64,000 nt of DNA from Lepidostoma basale (GCA_022606425.2 JAHDVF020000524.1:1178001-1242000); one strand, 5' to 3'. Shown: positions 9,683 to 19,835, counted from the first letter of the stretch. The notes: generated by a model from the letters alone, not told the origin. Numbers and translations: made by a program.

Positions 9683-9714
9683 AATATTGTTGTCTTTTAA
9701 TTTTAGATAAAATT

Positions 9715-9945
9715 AAGGCGTTAACACTGTGGAATTCCATAATGACGAATTTTTATGAATTAAAACACTGTTTTTTCCACTTTTGAGTTTATTTTTTCGA
9801 CATGTTTCGAAGGTTTACACCTTCATCATCGGGAGAACGATATAAACTTTATATCGTTCTCCAATGATGAAGATGATGAAGTTCTCCCGATGATAAGCCT
9901 TGTGTAAACATGTCGAGAAAAATAAACTCAAAAGTTGAAAAAACA
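9715..9945. repeat. Foldback B, one good arm and one rearranged arm
   Basis: The left arm (9715-9838) contains the shared outer block GTGGAATTCCATAATGACG, CCACTTTTGAGTTTATTTTT and the core motif. The right side (9855-9945) repeats AATAAACTCAAAAGTTGAA but the core region is scrambled by local duplication (GATGATGAAG, GATGATAAGCC). Better copies are at 33570-33790; a diverged copy is at 47630-47790. Confidence 0.6.
9792..9838 (-). ncRNA. Hammerhead-like motif, family B
   Basis: On the - strand: TTCTC, CCGATGA, T, GAAGG-TGTAAA-CCTTC, GAA, ACATGT, C, GAAAA. Stem II is a perfect 5-bp helix and stem III is palindromic. Core U4 is C here, unlike the intact copy at 33679. Stem I is partly paired. 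Confidence 0.4.
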
Positions 9946-9956
9946 GTGTTTCAACA

Positions 9957-10050
9957 GACCAGTCTGTCGATGCCAGCGAGCCTGGCGAAACCGGTCGCTG
10001 TCTAAATAAAGACAAAAGTGGAAGTAGTTAAAAAACATCGTTTTATTTAA
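9957..10050 (+). repeat. Foldback F, single arm
   Basis: Contains CTGTCGATGCCAGCGAGCC, then TGGCGAAACCGGTCGCTGTC, and the outer block AAATAAAGACAAAAGTGGAA. The helix GCCAG/CTGGC precedes GAA and the palindrome ACCGGT, the same layout as the hammerhead-like motifs but with a degenerate core (CTGTCGA). Other copies: 14044-14150, 14625-14665 (-), 25026-25125, 38980-39160, 42662-42760, 46250-46430, 46612-46690, 56225-56400. Confidence 0.6.
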
Positions 10051-10179
10051 TTATCATAAAAATTCTTTATTGTTGTCTTGTTAATTGAGCGTTTGTTACA
10101 TTTTATAATGTTTATAAAAAAATAATTTATAGAATTTATTTTCTTCTATACTCCCCTTCGCCTGTATGGCGCCTTTATC

Positions 10180-10685
10180 CCTCGTATGGCGTTGTATGGC
10201 ATTCTAGTATCATTCGAGAAAGCTCCAGCTCCAAATATTCAGCAGTAGCGTTAAAAACGTACTGCTGCACAGATGTGAGACTTGGAAATCTATCGCGGAC
10301 GTTATTTGGATACTCCAGGTGTTTAAAAATAGGTGCCTTTGCTCAATATTAAAGATCTATTGGCCCCAAACAGTGTCAAATGCCTTTCTCTGGACCATGG
10401 TAGGCGATAAGCCAATTAGAGAATAAGTCGCAGTGCAAATGGCAGTGGACCGGTCACACTCTGAGACGGAACCCAGCCTACATCCCTCAGGGTGAACTAG
10501 ACTGGTCCCCTATGGGGGAAAGAGGAAGCGAGGCAAACCTAGAGCCACCTGGAGAAGAGCCCTGCAGGATGAGGTTAAAGCAGCAGGCCTCACTTGGGAT
10601 GATGTAAGGCATCAGGCATACGATGAAGTCGGGTGGAGAAGGTTCATTGGTGCCTTATGCACCACTGAGGTATGACAGGACAAAG
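10180..10685 (+). mobile_element. LINE ORF2 3' end, degenerate
   Basis: Interrupted frames give KWTGHTLRRNPAYIPQG, then a frameshift around the KR-GRPRATWRR-like tract, then LQDEVKAAGLTWDDV and the end RRFIGALCTTEV followed by a stop. This is the conserved C-terminal block (WTGHTLRR, GRP..TWRR, W..F) of an invertebrate LINE reverse transcriptase unrelated to the RTE family here. Multiple stops make it a dead fossil. Confidence 0.75.
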
Positions 10686-10721
10686 AGAAGATGAAGATAT
10701 TCTCCTTCACATTATCGTTAT

Positions 10722-10952
10722 TATTATTTTGTTAAATCGCTGTTTAGGTACATCGTAACTGCGCAAGCCAAATCGATATAAAGGGTAAAGCTATCATAAT
10801 TTATTCTCGTGACATGTTATGAGTAGCTAATCTATCGCCATTTTATTGTCACGTGAATTCAACACCAGACCAGATAAAGTGTGACAATCACACTTCTATC
10901 GCAGCCAGGACCAGTTATAGCTCTTACCTTACGGCCACAAAGGTCGACATTG
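10722..10952 (-). repeat. tRNA-derived SINE-1
   Basis: An antisense copy. It reads from a tRNA-like head (GACCTTTGTGGCC, mutated A box) through CACGTGAATTCAACACC to a 3' end next to ATAATAATAACGATAATG. Decayed B box. Confidence 0.6.
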
Positions 10953-11119
10953 TTTTTAAAGTATCATATGAAAGTAAGTGATAGGGTTTGGTTTGCAGCA
11001 AAGTCTTTGCTTCGCTGATTCTTAAGATGTTACTTAGTCCATATTTTAGGACACTCCTTTTTTACCATTCATGTTAGCATGCAACAAATTATTTGAACCC
11101 AGTTACTTTATATATATTT

Positions 11120-11236
11120 TATTTATTTTGATTCTCATGATTCATGATAGGTAGCTAGTCTGTCACCATTTTTATTGTCACGTGAATTCTACCAGACCAA
11201 AGGCAGCGTGAGAATCGTACCCGGAACCTTCGGTGT
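11120..11236 (-). repeat. SINE-1, truncated
   Basis: Antisense middle portion, with TTGTCACGTGAATTCTACC and the start of the B-box region (GTACCCGGAACCTTCGG). The tRNA 5' part is missing. Confidence 0.55.
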
Positions 11237-11439
11237 GGTAATAATATTAATAATAAAAATATGCTAATTTTTAGGCGCCGTTTTTGTGATGAATTACCTC
11301 AAGGGCGCATTAAGACGTGTTTTAAAATTTAATGTGAACGCTGCATCTGATTTATATTCGCGATCGGTTAGAATTAAACACGTAGTCATAACTGTTGCCA
11401 CTATCCCACGAAGGAAGTCAATTATATGATTTATAAAAT

Positions 11440-11580
11440 ATTGATAATGTCTTAAACAGGCGAAACATGCCATTCACATAAATCATAATAAAATTTATAT
11501 GAAACAGACGATTTCGTTCGTATTAATTATTTATATAGAGTTTTACATCATTGTTCAAGAAACAATAAATAAAAATAAAA
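11440..11580 (+). repeat. Foldback C, right arm
   Basis: From ATTGATAATGTCTTAAACAG and GGCGAAACATGCCATTC to the terminal hairpin ATTGTTCAAGAAACAAT near 11570. It is a single arm. Confidence 0.55.
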
Positions 11581-11737
11581 TTATATAACCAAGATCATAA
11601 TAATCCAACAAAATTTTTGTTTGCAGATTATTTTAGAGTGTTTTTGAAAACGGAAAATATATAAGGCAAAAAAAAAAAACAGTTTTAGAACAAAAATATT
11701 AAAATAAATTCACATGATTTTTGTTGTTTATTATTAT

Positions 11738-11967
11738 TATTTTGTTAAATCGCTCTTTACATCATTACAGTGCGAGCCAAATCGATGTAAAGGGAAAAAC
11801 TAACATATTGATTCTCGTGACATGTGAAAGGTAGCTAATCTTTCGCCATTTTGTTGTCACGTGAATTGAACACCAGACCAAAGACAGTGCGGCAATCACA
11901 CTGCCATCGCCGGGAATTGAACCCGGGAGAGTCTAAGCACTTACCACTCGGCCACGAAGGTCGTCGT
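11738..11967 (-). repeat. tRNA-derived SINE-1, near full length
   Basis: On the - strand it begins GACGACCTTCGTGGCCGAGTG (A box), has the B box GGTTCAATTCC and the body TCACGTGACAACAAAATGGC, and ends in GATTTAACAAAATAATAAT. The tRNA-like head makes RNA polymerase III transcription plausible. Confidence 0.7.
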
Positions 11968-11983
11968 TTATTTTTATATTATT

Positions 11984-12229
11984 ATTATTATTTTGTTAAA
12001 TCGCTCTTTACATCATGAAAGCATGAGCAAAATCGATTGTAAAGGGTATTATTATAGCTGTCATAATGAGTCTCGTGACATATGATAGGTAGCTAATCTA
12101 GCACCATTTTTTTGGCACGTAAATTCTACACCAGATCACGACAGTGTGAAAATTACACTGCCATCGCCGGGAATCGAAAAACCGGGACAGTCAAAGCACT
12201 TACCACCCAGCCACGAAGATCGTCGTTTA
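11984..12229 (-). repeat. tRNA-derived SINE-1, near full length
   Basis: A second antisense copy directly next to 11738-11967, with the same GTCGTCGTTTAT flank at its head. The adjacency of two copies in the same orientation suggests tandem duplication or insertion of one SINE beside another. Confidence 0.7.
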
Positions 12230-12749
12230 TTGTAGTTAGAAAGTTGTAAAAGTTATTTTTTTAATATCGAATTCAGTTTGGAAAATATCATCTGGCTCAC
12301 TAGGAAACAAGCAGCAACATTTGAGAGAGGCAAAGTAGTTATAAAAACTCAGTAAATGAAGAGTACCCACCTGGTACAGTTATAATACAGACGAAGCAAT
12401 GGTCGTATTTCGTCTTTATTGTTTTTGATCACGGGGTTCTGCGGTATTGTATTCTCGTTTCACAATCGTTTAATGGTGGGCTCGCTTCTTGTTGTTTCTA
12501 TTGTAGACATCATCTTATTTTTTATGACTTTGATTCGACATTGAATATTCACTTCAAATATTTGGCACATTCCGTTTAATAAATAACGTAATGTTTATTT
12601 ATTTACTTGAAATAGTACACATGTACACAACACATGTTCTAATAAAAACAATTAAACATTCAATTATAATAATAACGTTACAATATAGTTTACAATATAG
12701 GTTACAATAAGGTTATAATATCTAATTCTGAGATTTGTTTTTTTGGTGC

Positions 12750-13313
12750 ACTTAAAGTTGTCATCGCAAACAAAAACCTATCCAAAAAAGCTAGAATGGC
12801 AGTGCACAATGGTGTTCTTCTACCGACCCTTACGTATGGAAGCGAAGCATGGAACTGGCAAAAGAAGGATGAAAGTAGAATAAATGCAGTAGAAATGAGT
12901 TCTCTTAGACGAATATGTGGATACTATGTGTATGATAGAGTGTTGAATGAAAATTTAAGAAGTAAATGCGGTGCGAATGATGGTGTCATGAACAAAATAA
13001 TTAAAGGATCATTAAGATGGTTTGGACATATGGAAAGAATGAATGAAGAAAGAATGGTAAAAAAAATTATATGTTAATAATGTAAATGGAACCAGAAATA
13101 GAGGAAGACCGAGGAAAACGTGTCACGATCAAATAAATCAAAAATTGAATGTCGGTCATGTGAGGAGTCAGAGAAATCGACGCACGTGCATGACTCGATG
13201 TATGAATGTTGCGGAAGCGAGCGAAATATGTCAGGAAAGAAAAGTGTGGCAGTCCATTCTTTCTGCCTACCCCTTCGGAGAGACGGCGTGATGGTTAGTT
13301 AGTTAGTTAGTTA
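12750..13313 (+). mobile_element. RTE-like LINE, ORF2 3' part (GTTA tail)
   Basis: A frame from MAVHNGVLLPTLTYGSEAW to LRWFGHMERMNEERMVKK, then a frameshift after a run of A, then the end with YPFGETA and four GTTA repeats. The flanks carry a duplicated block (TACTTGAAATAGTACACATG at about 12602 and 13334), so the LINE may sit inside, or have transduced, a local repeat. Confidence 0.8.
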
Positions 13314-13439
13314 ATGTTTATTTGTTTATTTATTTACTTGAAATAGTACACATGTACACAACACATGTTTTAATAAAAACAAAGAAACATTCAATTATAA
13401 TAATAAGGTTAGAATATAAGGTTACATTTTGTTTACATA

Positions 13440-13870
13440 TTTATTTAATTCTATTCCAATTTTTTTTATGCTCTGCACACTTTTGATATCCTCCGGTATA
13501 TCTTCATAAATTTTAAATGCTTTATATATAAGAGAATTCTGAGATTTGTTTTTTTTTTAATGGGAGCCTTAGTTTATTTTTCTTTCTTGTTTCATATTGA
13601 TGTTCATGTTGGTTACTTTTTATCTTCCTTTAAAATACTTAGGAAGTGTGCCCATTAACAATTTTTTGAATTAGTAATAAAACGTTGCATGTAATTATTT
13701 TTTTAAATGGCGTAATTTTTTGCTCTTCAAGCATCACTTTAATCGTGGCATATCTGCTTCTTCTCAAAATTATTCTCATTGCCTTATTCTGGAGTATGGT
13801 TAATCTTCTAATATTCAAATTCAAGAACCGAATGATTGTGTTTGTATAGAAATAATAATTATATTCTTCT
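13440..13870 (-). mobile_element. LINE (CR1/jockey-type) ORF2 3' end
   Basis: The - strand reads NIRRLTILQNKAMRIILRRS, then LLLIQKIVNGHTS, and after frameshifts YKAFKIYEDIPEDIKSVQSI. These tracts (LQNKAMR.I, DIP..I..) are the hallmark of the post-RT region of CR1/jockey-type LINEs. Frameshifts show it is inactive. Confidence 0.7.
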
Positions 13871-14161
13871 TCTTCTTCGTCAACATCTTTTTCAGCCTTC
13901 TTTCCTCCATCTCTTGCATTTCCCTTCACTCGTCTTTTCTGTATTCAGATCATTCCAGCTATTCAGGCTGTGTTGTTAGTCCATCTTCTAGGATACTCCT
14001 TTTTTCTATAAATAATTAATTATATATTCAGGACTACATTCTGTTGATACCAACTAGTCTGGCAAAACCGGTCGCTGTCGAAATAAAGGCAAAAGTGGAA
14101 GTTGGTATTATATGTAAAACATCGTTTGATTTAATTATTATTTAGATAATAATTAAATCAA

Positions 14162-14593
14162 ATATTTATATAATGAGATCACTAAGAAGAATGTGCGGGA
14201 AAACGTTGATTGATAGAATACCGAACGATGAAATAAGAAAGAAATGTAAGGCAGATGACTGCATCATTGATAACATTAAAAAAGGATCCCTGAAATGGTT
14301 TGGACATATGGAACGAATGAATGAGAGTAGAATGGCTAAAAAGTTGTACACAAGCAGTGTAAGTAGAAAAAGAAGCCGAGGACGACCGAGGAAAACAAGG
14401 CATGACCAAATCAATCAATTACTAAAAGGCGGTCACATTCGAAGTCGGAATAATCGACGTGCGTGCATGGTACGATGTATGAATGTAGAGGAAGCCCGAA
14501 AGGTATGCCAGGACAGAGCATTGTGGCGATCCATCTTCTTTGCCTACCACTCCGGGGAAATGGCATGATGGTTAGTTAGTTAGTTAGTTAATA
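14162..14593 (+). mobile_element. RTE-like LINE, diverged subfamily (GTTA tail)
   Basis: A continuous frame of 131 codons, MRSLRRMCGKTLIDRIPNDE to AYHSGEMA, ending in GTTA repeats. The sequence differs from the common type (KLYTSSVSRKRSRGRPRKT, KGGHIRSRNNRRACMVRC). The copy at 54405-54625 belongs to the same subfamily. It is 5'-truncated just after foldback F sequence and a short A+T palindrome. Confidence 0.8.
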
Positions 14594-14674
14594 AGTAAAT
14601 GAAAGGATGTATTTTTAACTATTTCCATTTTTTCTTTATTTCGACAGCGACCGGTTTCGCCGAGTTTTTATTTA

Positions 14675-14770
14675 TTTATTATTAACACCTGATAATGCCA
14701 AAATCGGTTGGCGAAACAGCTGTCTCAAAATTCTCTTTTTTTTATAATTTTTTATATTTTGTAATTGAAA
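14675..14770 (+). repeat. Foldback D, single right arm
   Basis: CTGATAATGCCAAAATCGG, TTGGCGAAACAGCTGTCTC: core CTGATAA, T, GCCAA/TTGGC, GAA, palindrome ACAGCTGT, C. G8 of the core is A. Confidence 0.5.
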
Positions 14771-14827
14771 AATATCCCGGTTAATGTTCAACATTTTATT
14801 TTATTAAAAAAATTACAATAAAAATTT

Positions 14828-14875
14828 TAAACAAGGCAATGTTTCGGGAGTGAGCTCCATCCTCAGGTGTAAATA
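14828..14875 (-). ncRNA. Hammerhead-like motif, family A variant
   Basis: On the - strand: CAC, CTGAGGA, T, GGAG-CTCA-CTCC, C, GAA, ACATTGC. The core CTGAGGA is intact (N7 = G) and stem II has four pairs, but there is an additional C before GAA and the palindrome is broken. Probably inactive. Confidence 0.3.
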
Positions 14876-15124
14876 TTATATATTATATTTATTTATTTAT
14901 TTATTGATCATTTACCAAGTACATGGTTTTAATACCTCCCAACTGGGGTAACCCGTTCTAGGGAGGCATTCCTAGTACTCTATATAATTTCAATATATAA
15001 TATAATTTACAAATTTAGGGAGCAGACAAGGGAAGCAACACATATCCTAAAGTGTATAACTTAAAATTATTTGACTTATATATTATATAACACTATTTAA
15101 ACACTATGTTGTCTTATATAACAC

Positions 15125-15635
15125 TATTTAAACTATTTACTTATTTTTAAAAATTATACTACATTCAAGCCGTCCTTTTTTTAATGTCTCCGTAGTTACA
15201 TGTTTTTTGTAATTGTGCATTGTCATTTTTTGTGGGTCGCTTATAGTTTTGTTAATTATGTTATAGAGTTTGGGTCCAAGATAGTAGAAATGTCTTTGCG
15301 CATAAGAAGTTTTAGTTTTTGGTACAAAATGGTTATGTTTGTTGCGTGCGTTGTACGTTTGTTGTGCTTTTAAGTGTCTGTCGGTGTCCTTGTGGTAGTG
15401 CACGACTAAATTTCTTATGTATAGTTGTATTATGTCCGGTACTTGAAATTCATCGTATAGTTGGTCTGAGGGATATCGATATGGTTTTTTGTTAATGACT
15501 CTAATTATTGTCTTTTGGGCTACAATGACTGGGTTTAGTGTAGTTATTGTAGTTCCTCCCCATCCTATTAAACCGTAGTTTAGGATGGATTGGACGAATG
15601 TATAATATAACTCAGTTACTCGTATATGATTTTTT
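15125..15635 (-). mobile_element. LINE (CR1/jockey-type) ORF2 3' end
   Basis: The - strand encodes SILNYGLIGWGGTTITTLNP, VIVAQKTIIRVINKKPYRYP, then after a stop HYHKDTDRHLKAQQTYNARN, RHFYYLGPKLYNII and a C-terminal KKGRLECSIIFKNK with a natural stop. This order (YG...W.G, LQ/AQ..I.R, YP, FV..T..G..S, GP.L.N.L) is the C-terminal part of CR1/jockey-type LINE ORF2. It is the best-preserved member of its class here and is 5'-truncated. Confidence 0.75.
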
Positions 15636-15639
15636 TTAC

Positions 15640-16290
15640 ATATACATATTTACATATACATATTTACATATACATATTTAGTAAATTATAAATGGAACGT
15701 TTTTCAATTTCAAAGTATTTATAACAAGTAAAGTGTTTATTAATATCCATACACGAGTTTTTAATTAAAAAAATAGTAAATCGGTTTTAAGTAAAATAAG
15801 GTTGGTAAAGCATAAAAATCTTAATATTCGCAATTCAATAAGCATTTTTTAAACATAAATAGTAATAAAATATAACCTCATTTTTATTTTTAATATACGG
15901 ATAATATGCTTTTTCTGAAAATATGTTAATATGAATTTCTGAAAATAGAGTAAAAAGGTATTCTTCAATTTCTTCTCTTTTATATTTTACTCTTCTGAAT
16001 AGAATAACGAAAGAGGCACCGACGATTGGTCAGAAACAAAACCTGATATTTAGTACCGTACGGGAACACGAATATTCATTTATAGCTTTTCATACATAAT
16101 GAATGAGAAACGTGCCTTCTATCATTTGTAATAATGTCTACACTAACATCTTGCTCACATCCTATCGTACGTATTGAACGAAAAATAATAACATCCTCTT
16201 TTTTAATTACATTTTAAAGTATAACGTATTAAACGTTCACGAAAAAAAACGTACATACTGTATTACATATATGTATATTATTAGTATTCT
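15640..16290. other. A+T-rich intronic stretch
   Basis: Begins with a short tandem repeat of ACATATACATATTT (about 15640-15680). Otherwise unique A+T-rich sequence with no open frame of note. A less A+T-rich patch at 16000-16180 has no recognisable feature. Confidence 0.3.
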
Positions 16291-16294
16291 TAAG

Positions 16295-16930
16295 GTAGAA
16301 TGAAACTGGCAAAAGAAGGATGAAATTAGAATAAATGCAGTAGAAATGTGATCTCTTAGACGAATCAAATCAATCAAATCAGTTTATTAAATTAATAGAC
16401 ATTACAAACAGGAAAATGTTTAAGGCATCTTTTAAGTACAGGTAAAATATCATAAAAATATTACAACAAAGTACCAGGAACGCATTAGAGATGGTTCGAC
16501 ATTAGGAAGACAAGATACTTTCTAAAGTCCGAATGTGTGATACTCTGTGTATGATAGAGTGTCGAATGAAAATATAAGAAGTGAATGCGGTGCGAATGGT
16601 GGTGTTATGAACAAAATAATGAATGGGTCAAAAAGATGATTTGGACACATGAAAAGAATGAATAAAGATAGAATGGTAAAAATAAGTATATGTTAACGAT
16701 ATAAATGGAACAAGAAAAATAGGAAGACTGAGGAAAACGTGGCACGATCAAATAAATCAAATATTGAATGTCGACCACATGAGGAGTTAGAGAAATCGAC
16801 GCGCGTGCGTGACACGATATATGAATGTTGAGGAATCGAAAGAAATATGTCAGGAAAGAAAAGTGTGGTAGTCCATTCTTTCTGCTTACACCTGCAGGGA
16901 GACTGCGTGATGGTTAGTTAGTCAGTTAGT
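16295..16930 (+). mobile_element. RTE-like LINE fragment split by another LINE end
   Basis: Fragments 16295-16361 and 16535-16930 are one RTE copy (GAAACTGGCAAAAGAAGG ... GTGATGGTTAGTTAGTC). The 16362-16534 insert is an antisense 3' end of the LINE seen at 24830-24985, with its oligo tail of ATCAA-like repeats at the left. The pentamer CGAAT repeats on both sides of the insert, consistent with a short target-site duplication. Both elements are decayed. Confidence 0.7.
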
Positions 16931-17029
16931 TTCTTATAACAAATAGCTCAGGTTAATTTTTAAATTTATATTATTGTATCGAATTTTAAATGCGTTTTTT
17001 GTATTAGTCATTCTTTATTTATTTCATAA

Positions 17030-17412
17030 CAATGCGCTAATGGCGGGGTAGCCTTTCAAATTGTGTTAAAAAGATGTTCTGCTTAATGCTTAATAAACAT
17101 AAATCTTCATAGATGGCGTTAGTATGTAGATTATATAGATTAATCTTAGAGATTAACATATATAATCAAATCTTCATAAATGGCGCATTGAAACTGACTG
17201 ATACTGATTCTGGTGTTGGACTTTAACATATATACAACTTCCAAAAATTTGTCAGACATGGTCATAAGAAAGGTGGAATGGGGAATGTTGTAATTACATA
17301 AATCGTGCGATTAACCCAACCAATGACAGGTCATAAGTCCTGTAAACACCTTGATCAACCATATTCAGTTTCCAATTTGCATCTTCGTCTCTATTGAGAT
17401 ACAATTAAGTCA
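17030..17412 (-). repeat. Dispersed repeat P, near full length
   Basis: Runs from AATGGCGGGGTAGCCTTTCA to CGTCTCTATTGAGATACAAT on the + strand. It contains a small internal duplication (ATAAATCTTCATAGATGGCG and ATCAAATCTTCATAAATGGCG). No coding capacity. Confidence 0.6.
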
Positions 17413-17440
17413 TTCTTTGTTTAGTTTTTATTATATTTTT

Positions 17441-17520
17441 ACACCTGAATATGGAAGTATCCTCCGAAACATTTCGTGTTTTTTTTAATATTTTGTGGAT
17501 TAAACTAAATTATTTTCAAT
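17441..17520 (+). repeat. Foldback A, single right arm
   Basis: ACACCTGAATATGGAAGTAT, CCTCCGAAACATTTCGTGT, then the outer arm GTGGATTAAACTAAATTA. The core is CTGAATA (G8 lost) and the palindrome is damaged. It is an inactive relative of 43862-43900. Confidence 0.45.
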
Positions 17521-18030
17521 TTCCTAAGTATATTGAATATTTCACTATAAAGAAAGATATCGGCTTTTTTTTTAATGTTTAAATGTTTTATATCCTTTAT
17601 TGAGACGGATTATATGTGCAAGTGTATATCTTGCAGTATAGGAATTACAAATAAGCGATTCCTTTTTAGTAACGAACAAGCCTAGGCGTTAATTTTATTG
17701 GTTAAGGTTTTTTTTATAATGCTCATTCCGGTAACCAACTCCTCGCCGTTGTTGGCGGAATACGATCCAAGTACCTACTCGTGTCTCGTATGCCCAAAGA
17801 AACGCATTTCCTACTGCACGCTTGCAACATTGGAATTTTCAAAGAACTACCTTTCCGAGAATGGCCATCATCCTGGAAAACAGAAATGTTCAAGTAATTG
17901 TGGGAATTTTTATGTAACCACACCACACCATAACCAATTTTCGTTACATTTAATGTCTTCGGATAATGACATTTTGTATATTAGAAATGCAAAGTGATAA
18001 CGTCTGTATGTTTGTTTCAACATTTATTAA

Positions 18031-18402
18031 CTATTTCTTCTCTTCTTCTTCTTCCTCAGCCTATTCCCGTCCACTTCTGGACAAAGGCCTCCTCCATTTG
18101 CTTCCATGTCATTCTGTCCTGTGCAGACTGCATCCAGGTTATTCCGACGTGTCTGTTCAGATCATCCTTCCACCGTAGTTGCGGTTGCCCTGCACTTCTC
18201 TTCGACGTCCACGGACTCCAAGTCAGCAGTCTTCTTGTCCATTTTTCATCAGAGCTTCTGGCTCCGTGACCCGCCCATAGCCATTTTAGAGTCGCTACTC
18301 GGTGGATGCGGTCAGTGACCTTTGTTTTTTCTCTCACCATATCGTTTCTGACTCTGTCTCTTAGGCTTATTCCTAACACGGCTCTTTGGGTCACTTTATT
18401 AA
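18031..18402 (-). mobile_element. LINE ORF2 3' end (second LINE family)
   Basis: The - strand open frame of 112 codons reads TQRAVLGISLRDRVRNDMVR, KTKVTDRIHRVATLKWLWAGH, RLLTWSPWTSKRSAGQPQLRW, DDLNRHVGITWMQSAQDR and ends FVQKWTGIG. This is the canonical C-terminal tail of a widespread insect LINE ORF2 (LRDRIRN, KW.WAGH, RR..W, WM..AQDR). It ends next to TTCTTCTTCTTCC. A second copy is at 30592-30856. Confidence 0.85.
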
Positions 18403-18458
18403 CTATTTATATGAATTGAATTTAGTTATATTTATTTGTTTATAAACAACACTTTATA

Positions 18459-18905
18459 AACTAACTAACTAACTAACCATCACGCCAAAATGAACTGTCA
18501 CACTTTTCTTTCCTGACATATTTCTCTCGCTTCCTAAACATTCATACATCGTGTCATGCACGCGCGTCGATTTCTCGGACTCCTCACATGGCCGACATTC
18601 AATATTCGTTGGGTCGTATAAGGATCACATTGGTTTGGATATATGGAACGCATGGATGAAGGAAGAATATTTAATAAAGTATACGTTAACGGTGTGAATA
18701 CAGAGTCGTGGGAGACCGAAGAAAATTTGGCATGACCAGATTATTCAAATTTTAAATGTTGGCCATGTAAGAAGTCAAAAGAATCGATGTGCGTGTGTGA
18801 CTTGTACGAATATGGAGGAAGCTTGAGAGGTGTGTCAGAATCGCGTATTTTGGCGGTCCAATCTCTCTGCTTACCCCTTCGGAGAAACTGCGTGATAGTT
18901 TGTTC
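18459..18905. mobile_element. Two RTE-like LINE fragments in head-to-head array
   Basis: 18459-18607 is an antisense 3' end (tail ACTAACTAACTAACTAACC at the left). 18608-18905 is a sense 3' end of the GTTT-type subfamily (GGAACGCATGGATGAAGG ... GTGATAGTTTGTTC). Their truncated 5' ends abut, as in twin-priming inversion or in two independent insertions. The second fragment ends immediately before the acceptor of the candidate exon at 18915. Confidence 0.7.
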
Positions 18906-18914
18906 TTATTTCAG

Positions 18915-19052
18915 CTATCTGACTCGGTTCAGATAGGACAGACTCTACCAAACTATCAGTACGTTGTGCCCGCCAACCAACAGTTATCTCCGGATAAAGA
19001 ATTGATTTTGAGAAGCGCAATTCCCCTTAAACTCCAGAGTGTCAATTTTTAA
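18915..19052 (+). CDS. Candidate terminal coding exon, gene A
   Basis: A 138-nt interval after the acceptor TTGTTCTTATTTCAG, open in phase 0 for 45 codons: LSDSVQIGQTLPNYQYVVPA, NQQLSPDKELILRS, AIPLKLQSVNF, stop TAA at 19050-19052. It joins in frame to the exon at 1072-1163 across a repeat-filled intron of about 17.75 kb. The residue composition and lack of repeats look protein-like, but the product is not recognised. Part of the polypyrimidine tract is supplied by the RTE tail just upstream. An internal GTACGT near 18959 could act as an alternative donor. No AATAAA lies in the next 150 bp. Confidence 0.42.
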   Translation, partial: LSDSVQIGQTLPNYQYVVPANQQLSPDKELILRSAIPLKLQSVNF

Positions 19053-19198
19053 CACAATGAGAGATAAATCATGTCTGATGTTCGCAGAAATTGCCGTTCC
19101 GTAGCGAGCGCCCTCTAAGGTAGCAAGATGAGAGAAATATTGCATTATCGATAGCATTCGTCCATTGTTAAAGTAAAATACAATATTCTACTCATTTA

Positions 19199-19500
19199 AA
19201 CTAACTAACTAACTAACCATCACGCCGTCTCCCTGAAGGGGTAGGCAGAAAGAATGGACTGCCACACTTTTCTTTCCTGACATATTTCTCTCACTTCCTC
19301 AACAATCATACATCGTGTCATGCACGCGCGTCGATTTATCTGACTTCTCACATGGCCGACATTCAATATTTGATTTATTTGATCGTGCCACGTTTTCCTC
19401 GATCTTCCTCTATTTCTGGTTCCATTTACATCGTTAACATATAATTGTTTTACCATTCTTTCTTCATTCATTCTTTCCATATGTCCAAATCATCTTAATG
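19199..19500 (-). mobile_element. RTE-like LINE, 3' fragment (GTTA tail)
   Basis: A continuous - strand frame of 86 codons from MERMNEERMVKQLYVNDV through RGRSRKTWHDQINQIL to AYPFRETA, with its 3' tail (ACTAACTAACTAACTAACC on the + strand) at 19199. It is truncated exactly where SINE-3 begins at 19501. Confidence 0.8.
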
Positions 19501-19835
19501 ATTAACTAACTAACTAACTTACCATCACGCCGTCTCCCCGAAAGGGTAGGCAGAAAGAATGGACTGTCACACTTTAACCGATGCGGCACTCCATCCTTCT
19601 CTTTTCGCCCCGCGGGAGACGCGGTGTGATGGGTTGCGAACCTCATCGCCACCAATAGGCATCTCCCGCGCACACTTCGATCTTATAACATCCACAAAAT
19701 AAATCTAAAACAAATAATATAAAATACAATGATATAAAATAAAATAACAAAATACAAAATACAAATAATTTAACACAAAATGTTATTTTTAGATGGTGCA
19801 CATATTGTCTGTTATATGATTTAATTAATGTTCCA
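19501..19835 (-). repeat. SINE-3 (RTE-tailed), copy 1
   Basis: The left end repeats the RTE 3' terminus (TAACTAACTAAC, CACGCCGTCTCCCCGAAAGG, AATGGACTGTCACACTTT). It is followed by a non-LINE body containing CGCGGGAGACGCGGTGTGAT and TCATCGCCACCAATAGGCAT, then an A+T-rich 5' part with GATGGTGCACATATTGTCTG. Copies at 50400-50680 and 55832-56165 share this body. It is a non-autonomous element likely mobilised by the RTE machinery through the shared 3' end. Confidence 0.7.

Noticed and set aside
18056..18318. Plus-strand open frames over 18.0-18.3 kb and 30.5-30.9 kb
   Set aside because: Both loci are antisense copies of the same LINE C-terminus; the - strand reading is the recognisable one.
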